Positions 50,331 through 59,200 of a stretch of DNA of 64,000 nt are shown here, in pieces. The notes under the pieces are model-generated. The model did no database searches. It saw only the letters and a list, made by a program, of their open reading frames with translations, and had not been told where the DNA came from. A program made the position numbers and the translations under genes. The stretch is from Buttiauxella massiliensis. Lineage in GTDB: Bacteria; Pseudomonadota; Gammaproteobacteria; Enterobacterales; Enterobacteriaceae. The stretch lies in contig NZ_LR722648.1 of NCBI RefSeq assembly GCF_902500225.1, forward strand, positions 438,937-502,936, given 5' to 3'. How positions within the stretch are numbered: the first letter of the stretch is position 1; the number at the start of each line of letters is the position of its first letter.

Positions 50331-51884
50331 ATGCAATCCTCGGTTAACAACAACGAGAGCCGAACCTTCTTCGGTCATCCTTACCCGTTAGGCTCACTGT
50401 TCTTTACTGAGATGTGGGAGCGATTCTCATTTTACGGGATCCGTCCGTTACTCATTTTGTTTATGGCAGCAACGGTTTACGACGGCGGTATGGGGCTTGC
50501 GCGTGAAAACGCATCGGCAATCGTCGGTATCTTTGCTGGCTGTATGTATCTGGCAGCGCTGCCTGGCGGATGGCTTGCTGATAACTGGTTAGGGCAGCAG
50601 AGAGCTGTCTGGTATGGCTCGATTCTCATTGCCCTCGGCCACCTGTCGATTGCGCTTTCCGCGTTCATGGGCGACAACCTGTTCTTCATCGGCCTGATGT
50701 TTATCGTTCTTGGCTCTGGCCTGTTCAAAACGTGCATCTCAGTCATGGTCGGGACGCTGTATAAAAAAGGCGATGCGCGTCGTGACGGCGGTTTCTCGTT
50801 GTTCTATATGGGCATCAACATGGGTTCGTTTATTGCCCCCCTGATCTCCGGGTGGCTGATAAAAACCCACGGCTGGCACTGGGGCTTCGGTATCGGTGGT
50901 ATCGGAATGCTGGTTGCGCTGGTTATCTTCCGTGTGTTCGCCGTTCCGGCCATGCAACGCTACGACAGTGAAGTGGGCCTGGATTCAACCTGGAACAGTC
51001 CGGTAGCTAAGAAAAACGGTGTCGGTGGCTGGTTGCTGGCACTGGCGGTCGGCGTGGCTGTTATCGTGACGCTGATTGCAAAAGGTGTAATTGTCATTAA
51101 CCCCGTTGCGGTTGCCAGTGTGCTGGTATACGTGATTGCGGCGTCGGTAGCGCTCTATTTTATCTATCTGTTCATGTTCGCGGGTCTTAACCGCAAAGAG
51201 CGCGCCAGGCTGCTGGTTTGCTTTATTCTGCTAGTTTCTGCGGCCTTCTTCTGGTCTGCGTTTGAGCAGAAACCCACTTCGTTCAACCTATTTGCGAATG
51301 ACTACACCGACCGCATGATCGGCGATTTTGAAATCCCTGCTGTGTGGTTCCAGTCAATCAATGCGCTGTTTATCATTTTACTGGCACCGGTGTTTAGCTG
51401 GGCATGGCCGCGCCTTGCACGTAATAACATCCGCCCAAGTAGTATCACCAAGTTTATCATCGGTATTTTATGCGCCGCTGCGGGCTTTGGTTTGATGATG
51501 CTGGCAGCACAAAATGTTCTGAACAGCGGCGGTGCTGGTGTGTCGCCACTGTGGCTGGTGGGAAGCATCCTGATGCTGACACTCGGCGAGCTGTGCCTGA
51601 GTCCAATTGGACTTGCGACCATGACACTGCTGGCTCCAGAAAGAATGCGTGGCCAGATGATGGGGCTTTGGTTCTGCGCCAGCGCGCTGGGTAACCTTGC
51701 GGCAGGCCTGATTGGCGGTCACGTGAAAGCCGATCAGTTGGATATGCTGCCTAACCTGTTCGCGCGTTGTTCCATTGCGTTACTGATCTGTGCGGCTGTA
51801 CTGTTCGTGCTGATTATTCCGGTACGCAAAATGCTGGAAAATGCTCAGGTGAAGACAGAACAAAAACCGGTGAGCAATGCCTGA
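50331..51884 (+). CDS. POT/PTR-family proton-dependent oligopeptide transporter
   Basis: The protein is 517 residues with 14 predicted membrane segments. The POT signature ExxERFxYYG appears as EMWERFSFYG, and FYMGINMGSFIAPLISGWL is the second family motif. It takes up di- and tripeptides with protons. The E. coli members DtpA-D are 485-500 residues; I cannot match this one to a single Dtp. ATG 50331 has CTTGGAG upstream. It is a single-gene unit with its own terminator. Confidence 0.88.
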   Translation: MQSSVNNNESRTFFGHPYPLGSLFFTEMWERFSFYGIRPLLILFMAATVYDGGMGLARENASAIVGIFAGCMYLAALPGGWLADNWLGQQRAVWYGSILIALGHLSIALSAFMGDNLFFIGLMFIVLGSGLFKTCISVMVGTLYKKGDARRDGGFSLFYMGINMGSFIAPLISGWLIKTHGWHWGFGIGGIGMLVALVIFRVFAVPAMQRYDSEVGLDSTWNSPVAKKNGVGGWLLALAVGVAVIVTLIAKGVIVINPVAVASVLVYVIAASVALYFIYLFMFAGLNRKERARLLVCFILLVSAAFFWSAFEQKPTSFNLFANDYTDRMIGDFEIPAVWFQSINALFIILLAPVFSWAWPRLARNNIRPSSITKFIIGILCAAAGFGLMMLAAQNVLNSGGAGVSPLWLVGSILMLTLGELCLSPIGLATMTLLAPERMRGQMMGLWFCASALGNLAAGLIGGHVKADQLDMLPNLFARCSIALLICAAVLFVLIIPVRKMLENAQVKTEQKPVSNA

Positions 51885-51903
51885 TTAGTCATATCGTCAC
51901 CCG

Positions 51904-51938
51904 TAATGAGGCCAGTCTGACGACAGGCCTCATTCTTT
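51904..51938 (+). terminator. terminator after the peptide transporter
   Basis: A stem AATGAGGCC/GGCCTCATT with a 12-nt loop is followed by CTTTG. It lies 20 bp after the stop. Confidence 0.75.
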
Positions 51939-51987
51939 GAGCAGGCCCGGAAATATACATAGAATTGCAGAAAATTAATTCAGAAGG

Positions 51988-52015
51988 GAAACCCTCGCCG
52001 GAAAGCGAGGGTTAA
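51988..52015 (-). terminator. hairpin downstream of ybcJ
   Basis: A stem AACCCTCGC/GCGAGGGTT with a 6-nt loop lies 11 bp beyond the ybcJ stop. On the minus strand it is followed by TCCCTTCTG, a weak T-run. Confidence 0.65.
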
Positions 52016-52024
52016 ACGGGAAGT

Positions 52025-52237
52025 TTAAGCTTCGACCGTAATGCTCAGTGTTTCAAAAACCACTGTCTGACCCGCAACGATTTTGCAGCGTTTGCGGGTT
52101 TCTACTTCGCCGTCTACTTTCACCAGCCCTTCTGCAATCACCGCTTTCGCCTGTGCGCCGCTTTCACACCAGCCTTCCAGCTTCAGCAGATCGCATAATT
52201 CAACGTGTGGGTGTTTACCTAATGAGAAGGTCGCCAT
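52025..52237 (-). CDS. ybcJ: YbcJ, S4-domain RNA-binding protein
   Basis: The protein is 70 residues, equal to E. coli YbcJ, with an S4-like RNA-binding fold (LCDLLKLEGWCESGAQAKAVIAEG, VKVDGEVETRKRCKI). The frame extends seven codons upstream to 52258; I chose ATG 52237 because GGAGAATAAA lies just before it. That ribosome-binding site is inside the end of folD, so the two genes are linked. Confidence 0.92.
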   Translation of the reverse strand: MATFSLGKHPHVELCDLLKLEGWCESGAQAKAVIAEGLVKVDGEVETRKRCKIVAGQTVVFETLSITVEA

Positions 52238-52238
52238 T

Positions 52239-53105
52239 TTATTCTCCATGGACATCATGATATTCCTCGCAAGCCTGCAAGGTATTCTGGATAAGAGTGG
52301 CGACGGTCATTGGGCCAACGCCACCCGGAACCGGCGTAATATACGAGGCTTTGGCAGCGGCTTCATCATAATTTACGTCGCCGACCACTTTACCGCTCTC
52401 CAGACGGTTAATACCCACGTCCACCACAATCGCCCCTTCTTTGATCCACTCACCTGGAATAAAGCCAGGTTTACCAACAGCAACGATCACCAAATCAGCA
52501 TTTTCAACGTGATGACGAAGGTTTTTGGTAAAGCGGTGAGTCACGGTAGTGGTGCAACCCGCCAACAGCAGTTCCATGCTCATCGGGCGGCCAACAATGT
52601 TGGATGCGCCAATCACCACGGCGTTCAGGCCGTAGGTATCAATACCGTAACGCTCAAGCAGCGTCACGATGCCACGTGGCGTACAAGGACGCAGACGCGG
52701 CGAACGTTGGCACAGGCGACCTATGTTGTAGGGATGGAAACCATCAACATCTTTATCCGGGTCGATACGCTCCAGAACTTTCACGTTATCGATACCTGCG
52801 GGCAGGGGTAACTGCACCAGGATACCGTCAATTTCTTTATCTGCGTTGAGCGTATCAATCAGCTCCAGCAGCTCTGCTTCAGAAGTTGTGTCAGGCAAAT
52901 CGTACGAGCGGGAAATAAAGCCCACTTCTTCACATGCCTTACGTTTACTTCCAACATAAATTTGCGAAGCAGGATTCTCGCCAACCAGAACAACCGCAAG
53001 TCCTGGAGCACGTTTTCCAGCGGCAATTCGGGCTTTCACTTTTTCAGCAACTTCAAGCCGTACCTGCTGCGCAATCGTTTTACCGTCAATAATCTTTGCT
53101 GCCAT
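52239..53105 (-). CDS. folD: methylenetetrahydrofolate dehydrogenase/cyclohydrolase FolD
   Basis: FolD interconverts 5,10-methylene-, methenyl- and 10-formyl-tetrahydrofolate in the cytoplasm. The protein is 288 residues, equal to E. coli. The active-site motif is [13 protein letters not shown]. The Rossmann domain shows as [17 protein letters not shown], and [12 protein letters not shown] is the C-terminal signature. It is first of the folD-ybcJ pair. Confidence 0.97.
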   Translation of the reverse strand: MAAKIIDGKTIAQQVRLEVAEKVKARIAAGKRAPGLAVVLVGENPASQIYVGSKRKACEEVGFISRSYDLPDTTSEAELLELIDTLNADKEIDGILVQLPLPAGIDNVKVLERIDPDKDVDGFHPYNIGRLCQRSPRLRPCTPRGIVTLLERYGIDTYGLNAVVIGASNIVGRPMSMELLLAGCTTTVTHRFTKNLRHHVENADLVIVAVGKPGFIPGEWIKEGAIVVDVGINRLESGKVVGDVNYDEAAAKASYITPVPGGVGPMTVATLIQNTLQACEEYHDVHGE

Positions 53106-53292
53106 CAGTCAGATGATTCCGTCTGTAATCGAAAAGGGAGGGGATTGTTTCTATTTTGTCAGAAGCGCGGCTCGCTGTCAGGCATTGTTAAGCCTTTATG
53201 CTCAATTGTCGCGCAGGCAGTTCAAAAGCCATTGACTAGTAAGGTACTGACCGTATAATCCGAACCCGCAATGCTTCCGAAAGGAATACAGT

Positions 53293-53369
53293 GCGCCCTT
53301 AGCTCAGTTGGATAGAGCAACGGCCTTCTAAGCCGTAGGTCACAGGTTCGAGCCCTGTAGGGCGTACCA
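53293..53369 (+). tRNA. argU: tRNA-Arg (UCU), argU
   Basis: This is a 77-nt cloverleaf including an encoded CCA. The D arm is AGCTCAGTTGGATAGAGC, the anticodon loop is CTTCTAA with anticodon TCT, and the T loop is GGTTCGAGCC. It reads AGA codons. The acceptor stem starts GCGCCCT and closes with AGGGCGT, so position 1-72 is a G-U wobble; E. coli argU has G-C. The gene order folD-argU matches E. coli, where argU is the DLP12 prophage attachment site. Confidence 0.95.
53325..53369 (+). other. presumed attachment site: 3' part of argU
   Basis: P4-type integrases usually recombine at the 3' end of a tRNA gene. An integrase begins 174 bp downstream in the same direction, and foreign-looking DNA follows. 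The second copy of this sequence would lie beyond the right edge of the window, so the core cannot be defined here. Confidence 0.55.
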
Positions 53370-53542
53370 TTTTCAAGTCAACATACCTCTACTGAATTCG
53401 CTTTTCCTCCTTTATACTCCCTGAAATCACTGGATTTTTCTGTCCCGAGCTCTACTGTGGTCAACTCAGTTATACCCAAATCAAGTGGTATCTGGGGGCC
53501 TTTGAGGGGGCTCATCTCGTTCAATGGAAATTAGAGGCCCCT

Positions 53543-54709
53543 ATGCCACTAAATGCGCGACAGATAGAAACTGCAAAACCCAAAGAAAAAGAATACAAGC
53601 TCACCGATGGCGGTGGCTTGTATCTGTTAGTAAAGCCTAATGGTGCAAAGTACTGGCGCTTTAAGTATCGTGTTTTGGGGAAAGAGAAAAAACTTTCCAT
53701 TGGTGTTTACCCTGATATCTCTCTGGCCGATGCCCGGCTCAAGCGCGAAGAAGCTCGCAAGATGGTTGCTTTAGGTGGCGATCCGAGCGAGGAGAAAAAA
53801 GCTGAAAAATTGGCTCAGAAGGCAAATGTAGAAAATACCTTCAAAGCTATCGCGCTTGAATGGCATGAGTACAAACGACCGAACTGGTCAAAAGGCTACG
53901 CCGAAGATCTGATGGAAGCATTTGAAAACGATATCTTCCCGGATATCGGTAAGCGCCCAATCGCTGAAATTGAACCATTGGAAGGGTTAACAACGCTGCG
54001 TAAGTTAGAAAAACGTGGTGTGCTCGATAAATTGCGAAAAATTCGTCAGGCCTGCAAACAAGTATGCAACTACGCCATTGTTACAGGCAGAGCTAAAACC
54101 AACCCATTTTCTGAACTTGCAAGTGCGCTTAAAGCCCCTAAATCAACAAACTACCCTCACCTACTAGCGGATGAACTTCCTGCTTTCTTGCAAGCACTCG
54201 CTTCATATTCAGGAAGTCCTATAACTAGGTTAGCAACAAAGATTCTGATGCTAACTGGCGTTCGTACCGTAGAGTTGCGTATGGCTGAATGGAAAGAGTT
54301 TGATTTTGATAAGCGAGTTTGGGAAGTGCCGGTTGAAAGAATGAAGATGCGCCGCCCTCACATTGTGCCACTATCTGATCAAGTTATGGCGGCGCTGCGA
54401 GAGATACAAGCTGTTACTGGACGTTTTAACTTGGTATTTCCTGGGCGTAATGACATCACCAAGCCAATGAGCGAAGCGAGTATCAATCAGGTACTAAAAA
54501 GGATTGGTTATCACGGGAAGGCGACAGGACATGGCTTCAGACACACAATGAGTACCATCCTGCACGAGCAAGGCTATAACACGGCGTGGATCGAGTTACA
54601 GTTGGCTCATGTGGATAAGAACACCATTCGCGGCACGTACAACCATGCTCAGTATCTTGAGCAACGTAGGGAGATGTTACAGTGGTATGGGGATTATGTT
54701 GGTGAATAG
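53543..54709 (+). CDS. P4-type tyrosine integrase
   Basis: The protein is 388 residues of the phage-integrase family. It has an N-terminal DUF4102 arm-binding domain (LTDGGGLYLLVKPNGAKYWRF) and a C-terminal catalytic domain with TGVRTVEL (Arg), GHGFRHTMST (His-x-x-Arg), LAHVDKN (His) and YNHAQYLEQR (Tyr). All catalytic residues are present, so it should be active. It marks the left end of an integrated island at argU. Confidence 0.95.
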   Translation: MPLNARQIETAKPKEKEYKLTDGGGLYLLVKPNGAKYWRFKYRVLGKEKKLSIGVYPDISLADARLKREEARKMVALGGDPSEEKKAEKLAQKANVENTFKAIALEWHEYKRPNWSKGYAEDLMEAFENDIFPDIGKRPIAEIEPLEGLTTLRKLEKRGVLDKLRKIRQACKQVCNYAIVTGRAKTNPFSELASALKAPKSTNYPHLLADELPAFLQALASYSGSPITRLATKILMLTGVRTVELRMAEWKEFDFDKRVWEVPVERMKMRRPHIVPLSDQVMAALREIQAVTGRFNLVFPGRNDITKPMSEASINQVLKRIGYHGKATGHGFRHTMSTILHEQGYNTAWIELQLAHVDKNTIRGTYNHAQYLEQRREMLQWYGDYVGE

Positions 54710-54932
54710 GATGGCCAGGGAACAGGGGCGTGGTTGGGTTTCGTACAAAGTAATGGTTTAAAGATAAGTTAATTACGAGCTTAAAATTAACGTCTACAAG
54801 TGTAATGATGACGGTGTGTACAATGCACCGTTAATCAAACTCATTTGCCACAAGGTAATTTTTCCAAATCGTCTTGAGACCAACAAGTATGTAAAAAATT
54901 GCAAGCTTGGCAGCAAATTCGTTCGTCAATTT
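54710..54932. other. AT-rich gap between integrase and the nuclease gene
   Basis: No gene is seen in this 223-bp gap between the integrase and the convergent 444-residue gene. No convincing terminator hairpin was found. Confidence 0.4.
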
Positions 54933-56267
54933 CTAATAAATAGCATTTTGTTTTTTTCTATCAAATATAGCTTGATGAGCACAATGATGATTCTCAGAGT
55001 CTATAAATATTATTCGAGGGCTAGTTGAGCGAGTATTAATAGCAGATACTCCATTAGCCTGATTTTCCGTTCGACACTCTGCCCATGCGTGAAAACGGCA
55101 TAATTCAATTAATGGTTTATCGGAAAGATAATGCTTTTCTTTCCCTGTAACAACAAACCATTCATTATAAGAGTTTTTTATTTGCTTAATAATCGCTGTG
55201 GAACTTAGAGGGCCAGATGATTTCGTTGGAAAACCTGGGAATTTATTTAGAGGAGATATTTCCAAGGTAAGATTTAATTCACCCCCACACTTTTCATAAA
55301 GTTCATCCAAACAAGAAGATACAGATTCTAAATGTTCACTGAGATCGCTTGTATTTTTGTTGCTATTTTTTACATAGTCCATTGGGAAGTTTTCGCCCGA
55401 GTTGCTTACTATCGCAAATACACCATCACTCCGTTGAAAAATTAAAACTGGATAAATTAGAATTTTTGGTTTTGGCCCATGGAATCGACTCCCCGTCTCT
55501 TCATAATAAACATGAACGCCATAATAAACTGAGTCAATTGAATCAGCTCTAATATATTCATTTATTTGAGTTGCACGTAAAGGATATGGGATTTCTTTTG
55601 TAAGCAGAGAGCGATGTAGTAAATTAAATAATGAATCAGCATCACTTTGATATGTGTTTAGATTGAAAGTGTGAATATCTCTAGAGCTTACTTTACCCGT
55701 GATAAATGTTAGGGTTGGGTTTGTAAACACTACTGTCCATTCGCCATTGGATAGAACTGCGCATGGGGTATCATGCGTGTTATTATCCTTCATAGTACGG
55801 ACGTAGCCAATAATTTGCTTTATATAGTCGTGCCACAGATTTATAACAGGAGAGCTATTCCCCGTATTTCCGTCGAGCACATGGCAGATTGCTGCAGCGA
55901 TTAGTTCCTCATTTATTCTTCTGTCGTCTGGTTTCCGTGCGGTCACAAAGGGTTTACCCCAAGCCTTTGCTTCAAAAATCATTAACGGTGCATTAGTATC
56001 TTCATTTAGACCAACATAATCCATGAAGCGTGTGGTTTCAGCTTTTATTCTGGCTTCTTCTGTAACATTCCCTTTAGGGCCAAGACACCAACCTAAGATT
56101 GTTAATAGCCGATCGAGAAAGAACACACGTGTATTGTGTTCATGCAGTACATCTGCGCATACTTGTGCATAAGGATTAGGATGTCCCTGAGTAATAACAT
56201 ATTTGATATCTGTTAATAGCTCAGAAAGGTCCTCTTTAAATTTATTCCGTAGCTGGTTTTCGTTCAC
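54933..56267 (-). CDS. 444-residue protein with an HsdR-N-like PD-(D/E)xK motif
   Basis: The N-terminal ~105 residues look like the nuclease-type domain found at the start of type I restriction R subunits: FLDRLLTILGW near residues 50-60, then MDYVGL (D83) and APLMIFEAKAWGKPF (E99-A-K101), the D...ExK pattern of PD-(D/E)xK enzymes. I see no helicase motifs, so it is not an R subunit. The remaining ~340 residues match nothing I recognise; the C-terminal end is His- and basic-rich (SENHHCAHQAIFDRKKQ). The start is GTG 56267, overlapping the 1,618-residue gene's stop by 4 nt (GTGA), so the two are co-translated. An effector or sensor role in defence is inferred. Confidence 0.7.
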   Translation of the reverse strand: MNENQLRNKFKEDLSELLTDIKYVITQGHPNPYAQVCADVLHEHNTRVFFLDRLLTILGWCLGPKGNVTEEARIKAETTRFMDYVGLNEDTNAPLMIFEAKAWGKPFVTARKPDDRRINEELIAAAICHVLDGNTGNSSPVINLWHDYIKQIIGYVRTMKDNNTHDTPCAVLSNGEWTVVFTNPTLTFITGKVSSRDIHTFNLNTYQSDADSLFNLLHRSLLTKEIPYPLRATQINEYIRADSIDSVYYGVHVYYEETGSRFHGPKPKILIYPVLIFQRSDGVFAIVSNSGENFPMDYVKNSNKNTSDLSEHLESVSSCLDELYEKCGGELNLTLEISPLNKFPGFPTKSSGPLSSTAIIKQIKNSYNEWFVVTGKEKHYLSDKPLIELCRFHAWAECRTENQANGVSAINTRSTSPRIIFIDSENHHCAHQAIFDRKKQNAIY

Positions 56268-59200
56268 TGAATAAACTCCGGTAAACGATAGAGCAAGCGC
56301 CTAGCTGCGGGCCAACCTGCGGCCATAAATATATCCAGACTGTCAATTAAGCGTTCACGTCTGCATTCATCTTCAAAAATTGTTTTATAATCAGCAAGGA
56401 AAATACCCATCATTTTGACCAGTTGATCCATTCCCATTGATTCGTTTTGGAAACCGATCTTCGTTCCATGACGCAATGCATGAGCCATAAGGTCAAAACA
56501 TTTTTCAGGATTTACTGGAACAAGTGTTTCAAGTAATTCTAAAAGATAGTAGATGGTGTGTGGTGTTCCGCAATCACCTATACGTCTCAGGTGTCTTTCT
56601 GTTTCATCTAGGAATATTTTTAATCCGCTCTGATCTAAGGGCGATTTACTCGCATTGAGTTTACCTTCGCATGCAAAACGAAGCTGAGAGCAGGCCGTGT
56701 CAACAATTTTAGCGCATAATTTCGTATTTTCTTGATCCGTATCTGACATTTGACTAAGAGAATAATATTTTTCTAGATTGATTCCGGCTGAATCAATAAT
56801 GTCAAAAGCCATATCAAATATACGTTGTCTAATAGCCGAGTCCTTGGATGTGGCTTGGTCAGTGAGCCCAAGAACAAATCCTTCTCTTGAAGCTAGCAAT
56901 ATGCTATTTAGCTCATTTTTATATACTGTTGGGTTGATAATCCATTGTTGCAATATTTCATATGCTTCATTGATATTATGTACATACCAGAGTATGGCTA
57001 GATCACTGCTGACTATATTTCGAACACGTTTCTGATGTTCAGAATTATCATCAAAACGATTCAGTAAATTACAGATGATCTCGAAAACACGTTGAGGGTT
57101 GGTATGCAGTAATCTTCCGATACCGTCTCTAACCATGTGTTCAATAATACCTGTGTTACTTTCTTGCTCTAGGCGTTTGCTCAGGTACTCCCAAGCTATT
57201 TCCTGATCAATCCCCCAAAAATGTAATAGGCGAGCTGATATCTGAAAACGCACTGCGGGGTGAGGATCATTTAGCAACTTTTGAATATCAGGCTTAAGTC
57301 GCGTATAAAGATCAGGGCGCAGAGGTATTACATCGATAAGGATTTGTGCTGCATCAATTCTTGGTGCTGGAGAGCCCCAACCAATACTTTGAGCAAAAGT
57401 TTCCTCAGTATCCTCATCCACTGTAGGGTCTGTAGAATTATAGATGATCTGTAATAATTCTAAAAAATGCCAAGTTCGTTCCTCAGCCCTATCACTATGT
57501 TCAAGGGGCAGCATTTTTTTGGAAATAACCGCGGAACACCCTTTGACAATCACATCTTCTGCTAATGTTCTGACATATGGATGAATATTTTCTAAGCAAA
57601 GTTTTCCCCGCACGGTTTCGAGAATACTAAAGATTTCATCTATTGATAATTTAGACGAAAGTTCCCTGTTAGAGTCTAAGCTGAGCGCTGATTTAGCTGT
57701 TTCGATAGTTTTGATAAGGTCTTCATTATCTGGCTCATCTATGTTCAAGCCATCAATATAATGATACGGCGTATCATTACTAATAGTCGTATGTAATCTA
57801 AAAATCCTGTCATTTTGTAAATATTTTTCATCGGTAATGGTGTTTTTTAGTAAAACCCTAGCTGCATCAGTATATAATTTTTCTGAACCAATTGTATTGA
57901 ATAGGCGACATAGTAGCCTATTCTTTGCATCTTCTTGATAAGGATGTTCGGAAAAGTCATACCTAAAAGCTGTATTTTCCAAATTATATCGTTCAGATTT
58001 CGAACGACGTTCAATTCCTTTGCCTATTAGATCGATAGCATCTTTACGAGTATCACTATTGCGGATGAAAATTTCTTGAGAAGCAATAGGCCAAAGAATA
58101 TCAATAAGACTATCATCTCTTTCATTTGCTGCAAGGAATAGTCTTGCCCAGAATATAGCCAGCGATGCTTTCTCACAGATAAGTTTAGCAAGAATAATAG
58201 CATCTGATTCAGGGGCCTCTCTCAGACACTGAAGTAGTTTTTTAATCAGTACTTCACCATCATGGCCGTAGTCACTGTCCGGATCGTGTGCCCATATATG
58301 GCTACGATCAGTTTGAAGCTTAATATCATAATCAGGAACTGATAAATGTTCTTCAATTGTATCTAAAGGATGCTTTCTTGCCACGAAGCCATGTATTGCC
58401 CTAACTACAGCTTCAATTCCTTGCGCTGGATGTAGTTTGAGAAAATTGGGAAAATACTCACCGAGTGAATAACGAGCTGATTCATAATCCTGTCGTGCAT
58501 TCGACCTGAGCGGTAGAATTCTGCTACTCCCCAGATTAGTCTCTCTTTCCTCTATGACATCATGGGCATAGACAAAATCAAAAACCTTAACAACAAAATC
58601 TGGAGCTTTCTTCCCGATTTTCTCGATGTTGTAACAAAGAGCAGGAATCTCCTCTGAGCCAAAATGCTGTAGCCTTTCAGTGTCGAGGATACTTTCGAGT
58701 AAACGAGAAGAATTAGGAATGTCAGTATCGATAGTATCTGCAACGAAGGGAATTGAGCTTCTGACCAAGTACCCTGGTTCATTCAGTGTGATGCTGTATG
58801 AAAGCAATACACGGCTCGATACACCGAGCATTTCACGTAGGGAATTGTTATCGGTAACTCGCTTAATCAGCTGGTACAATAAAAAACGTAAAGTCTCGGT
58901 TATACACTTTACTTCAGGCGTTAGGGCTGCTACCAAATTTACCCATGGCAGAAGAGGAATTTCTCTCTCATCTTCAAAACGTATTGCTAATGCACCACAA
59001 ATATGGGCTAGGCTATCTATGGCAATCTTGTCACCAATTGCCACTCGTTTTGCGAGCCAAAGTAGGTCATTTTTTTCGGTTGGATATTCTGCCGCGATAC
59101 GACCAGCGTAGCTACGCATGATTGGATCACATTCTTTATTATTCAGAAGATGGCCTATAGCACTCCAAAAGTGATGGTGATCATCACTGTACTCCCAGAT

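Noticed and set aside
52083..52811. 242-residue open frame antisense to ybcJ and folD
   Set aside because: It spans two conserved genes on the other strand, and its composition is typical of a shadow frame.
54933..56267. type I restriction R subunit
   Set aside because: Only the N-terminal nuclease-like motif is present; I see no helicase motifs, and there is no adjacent hsdM or hsdS.
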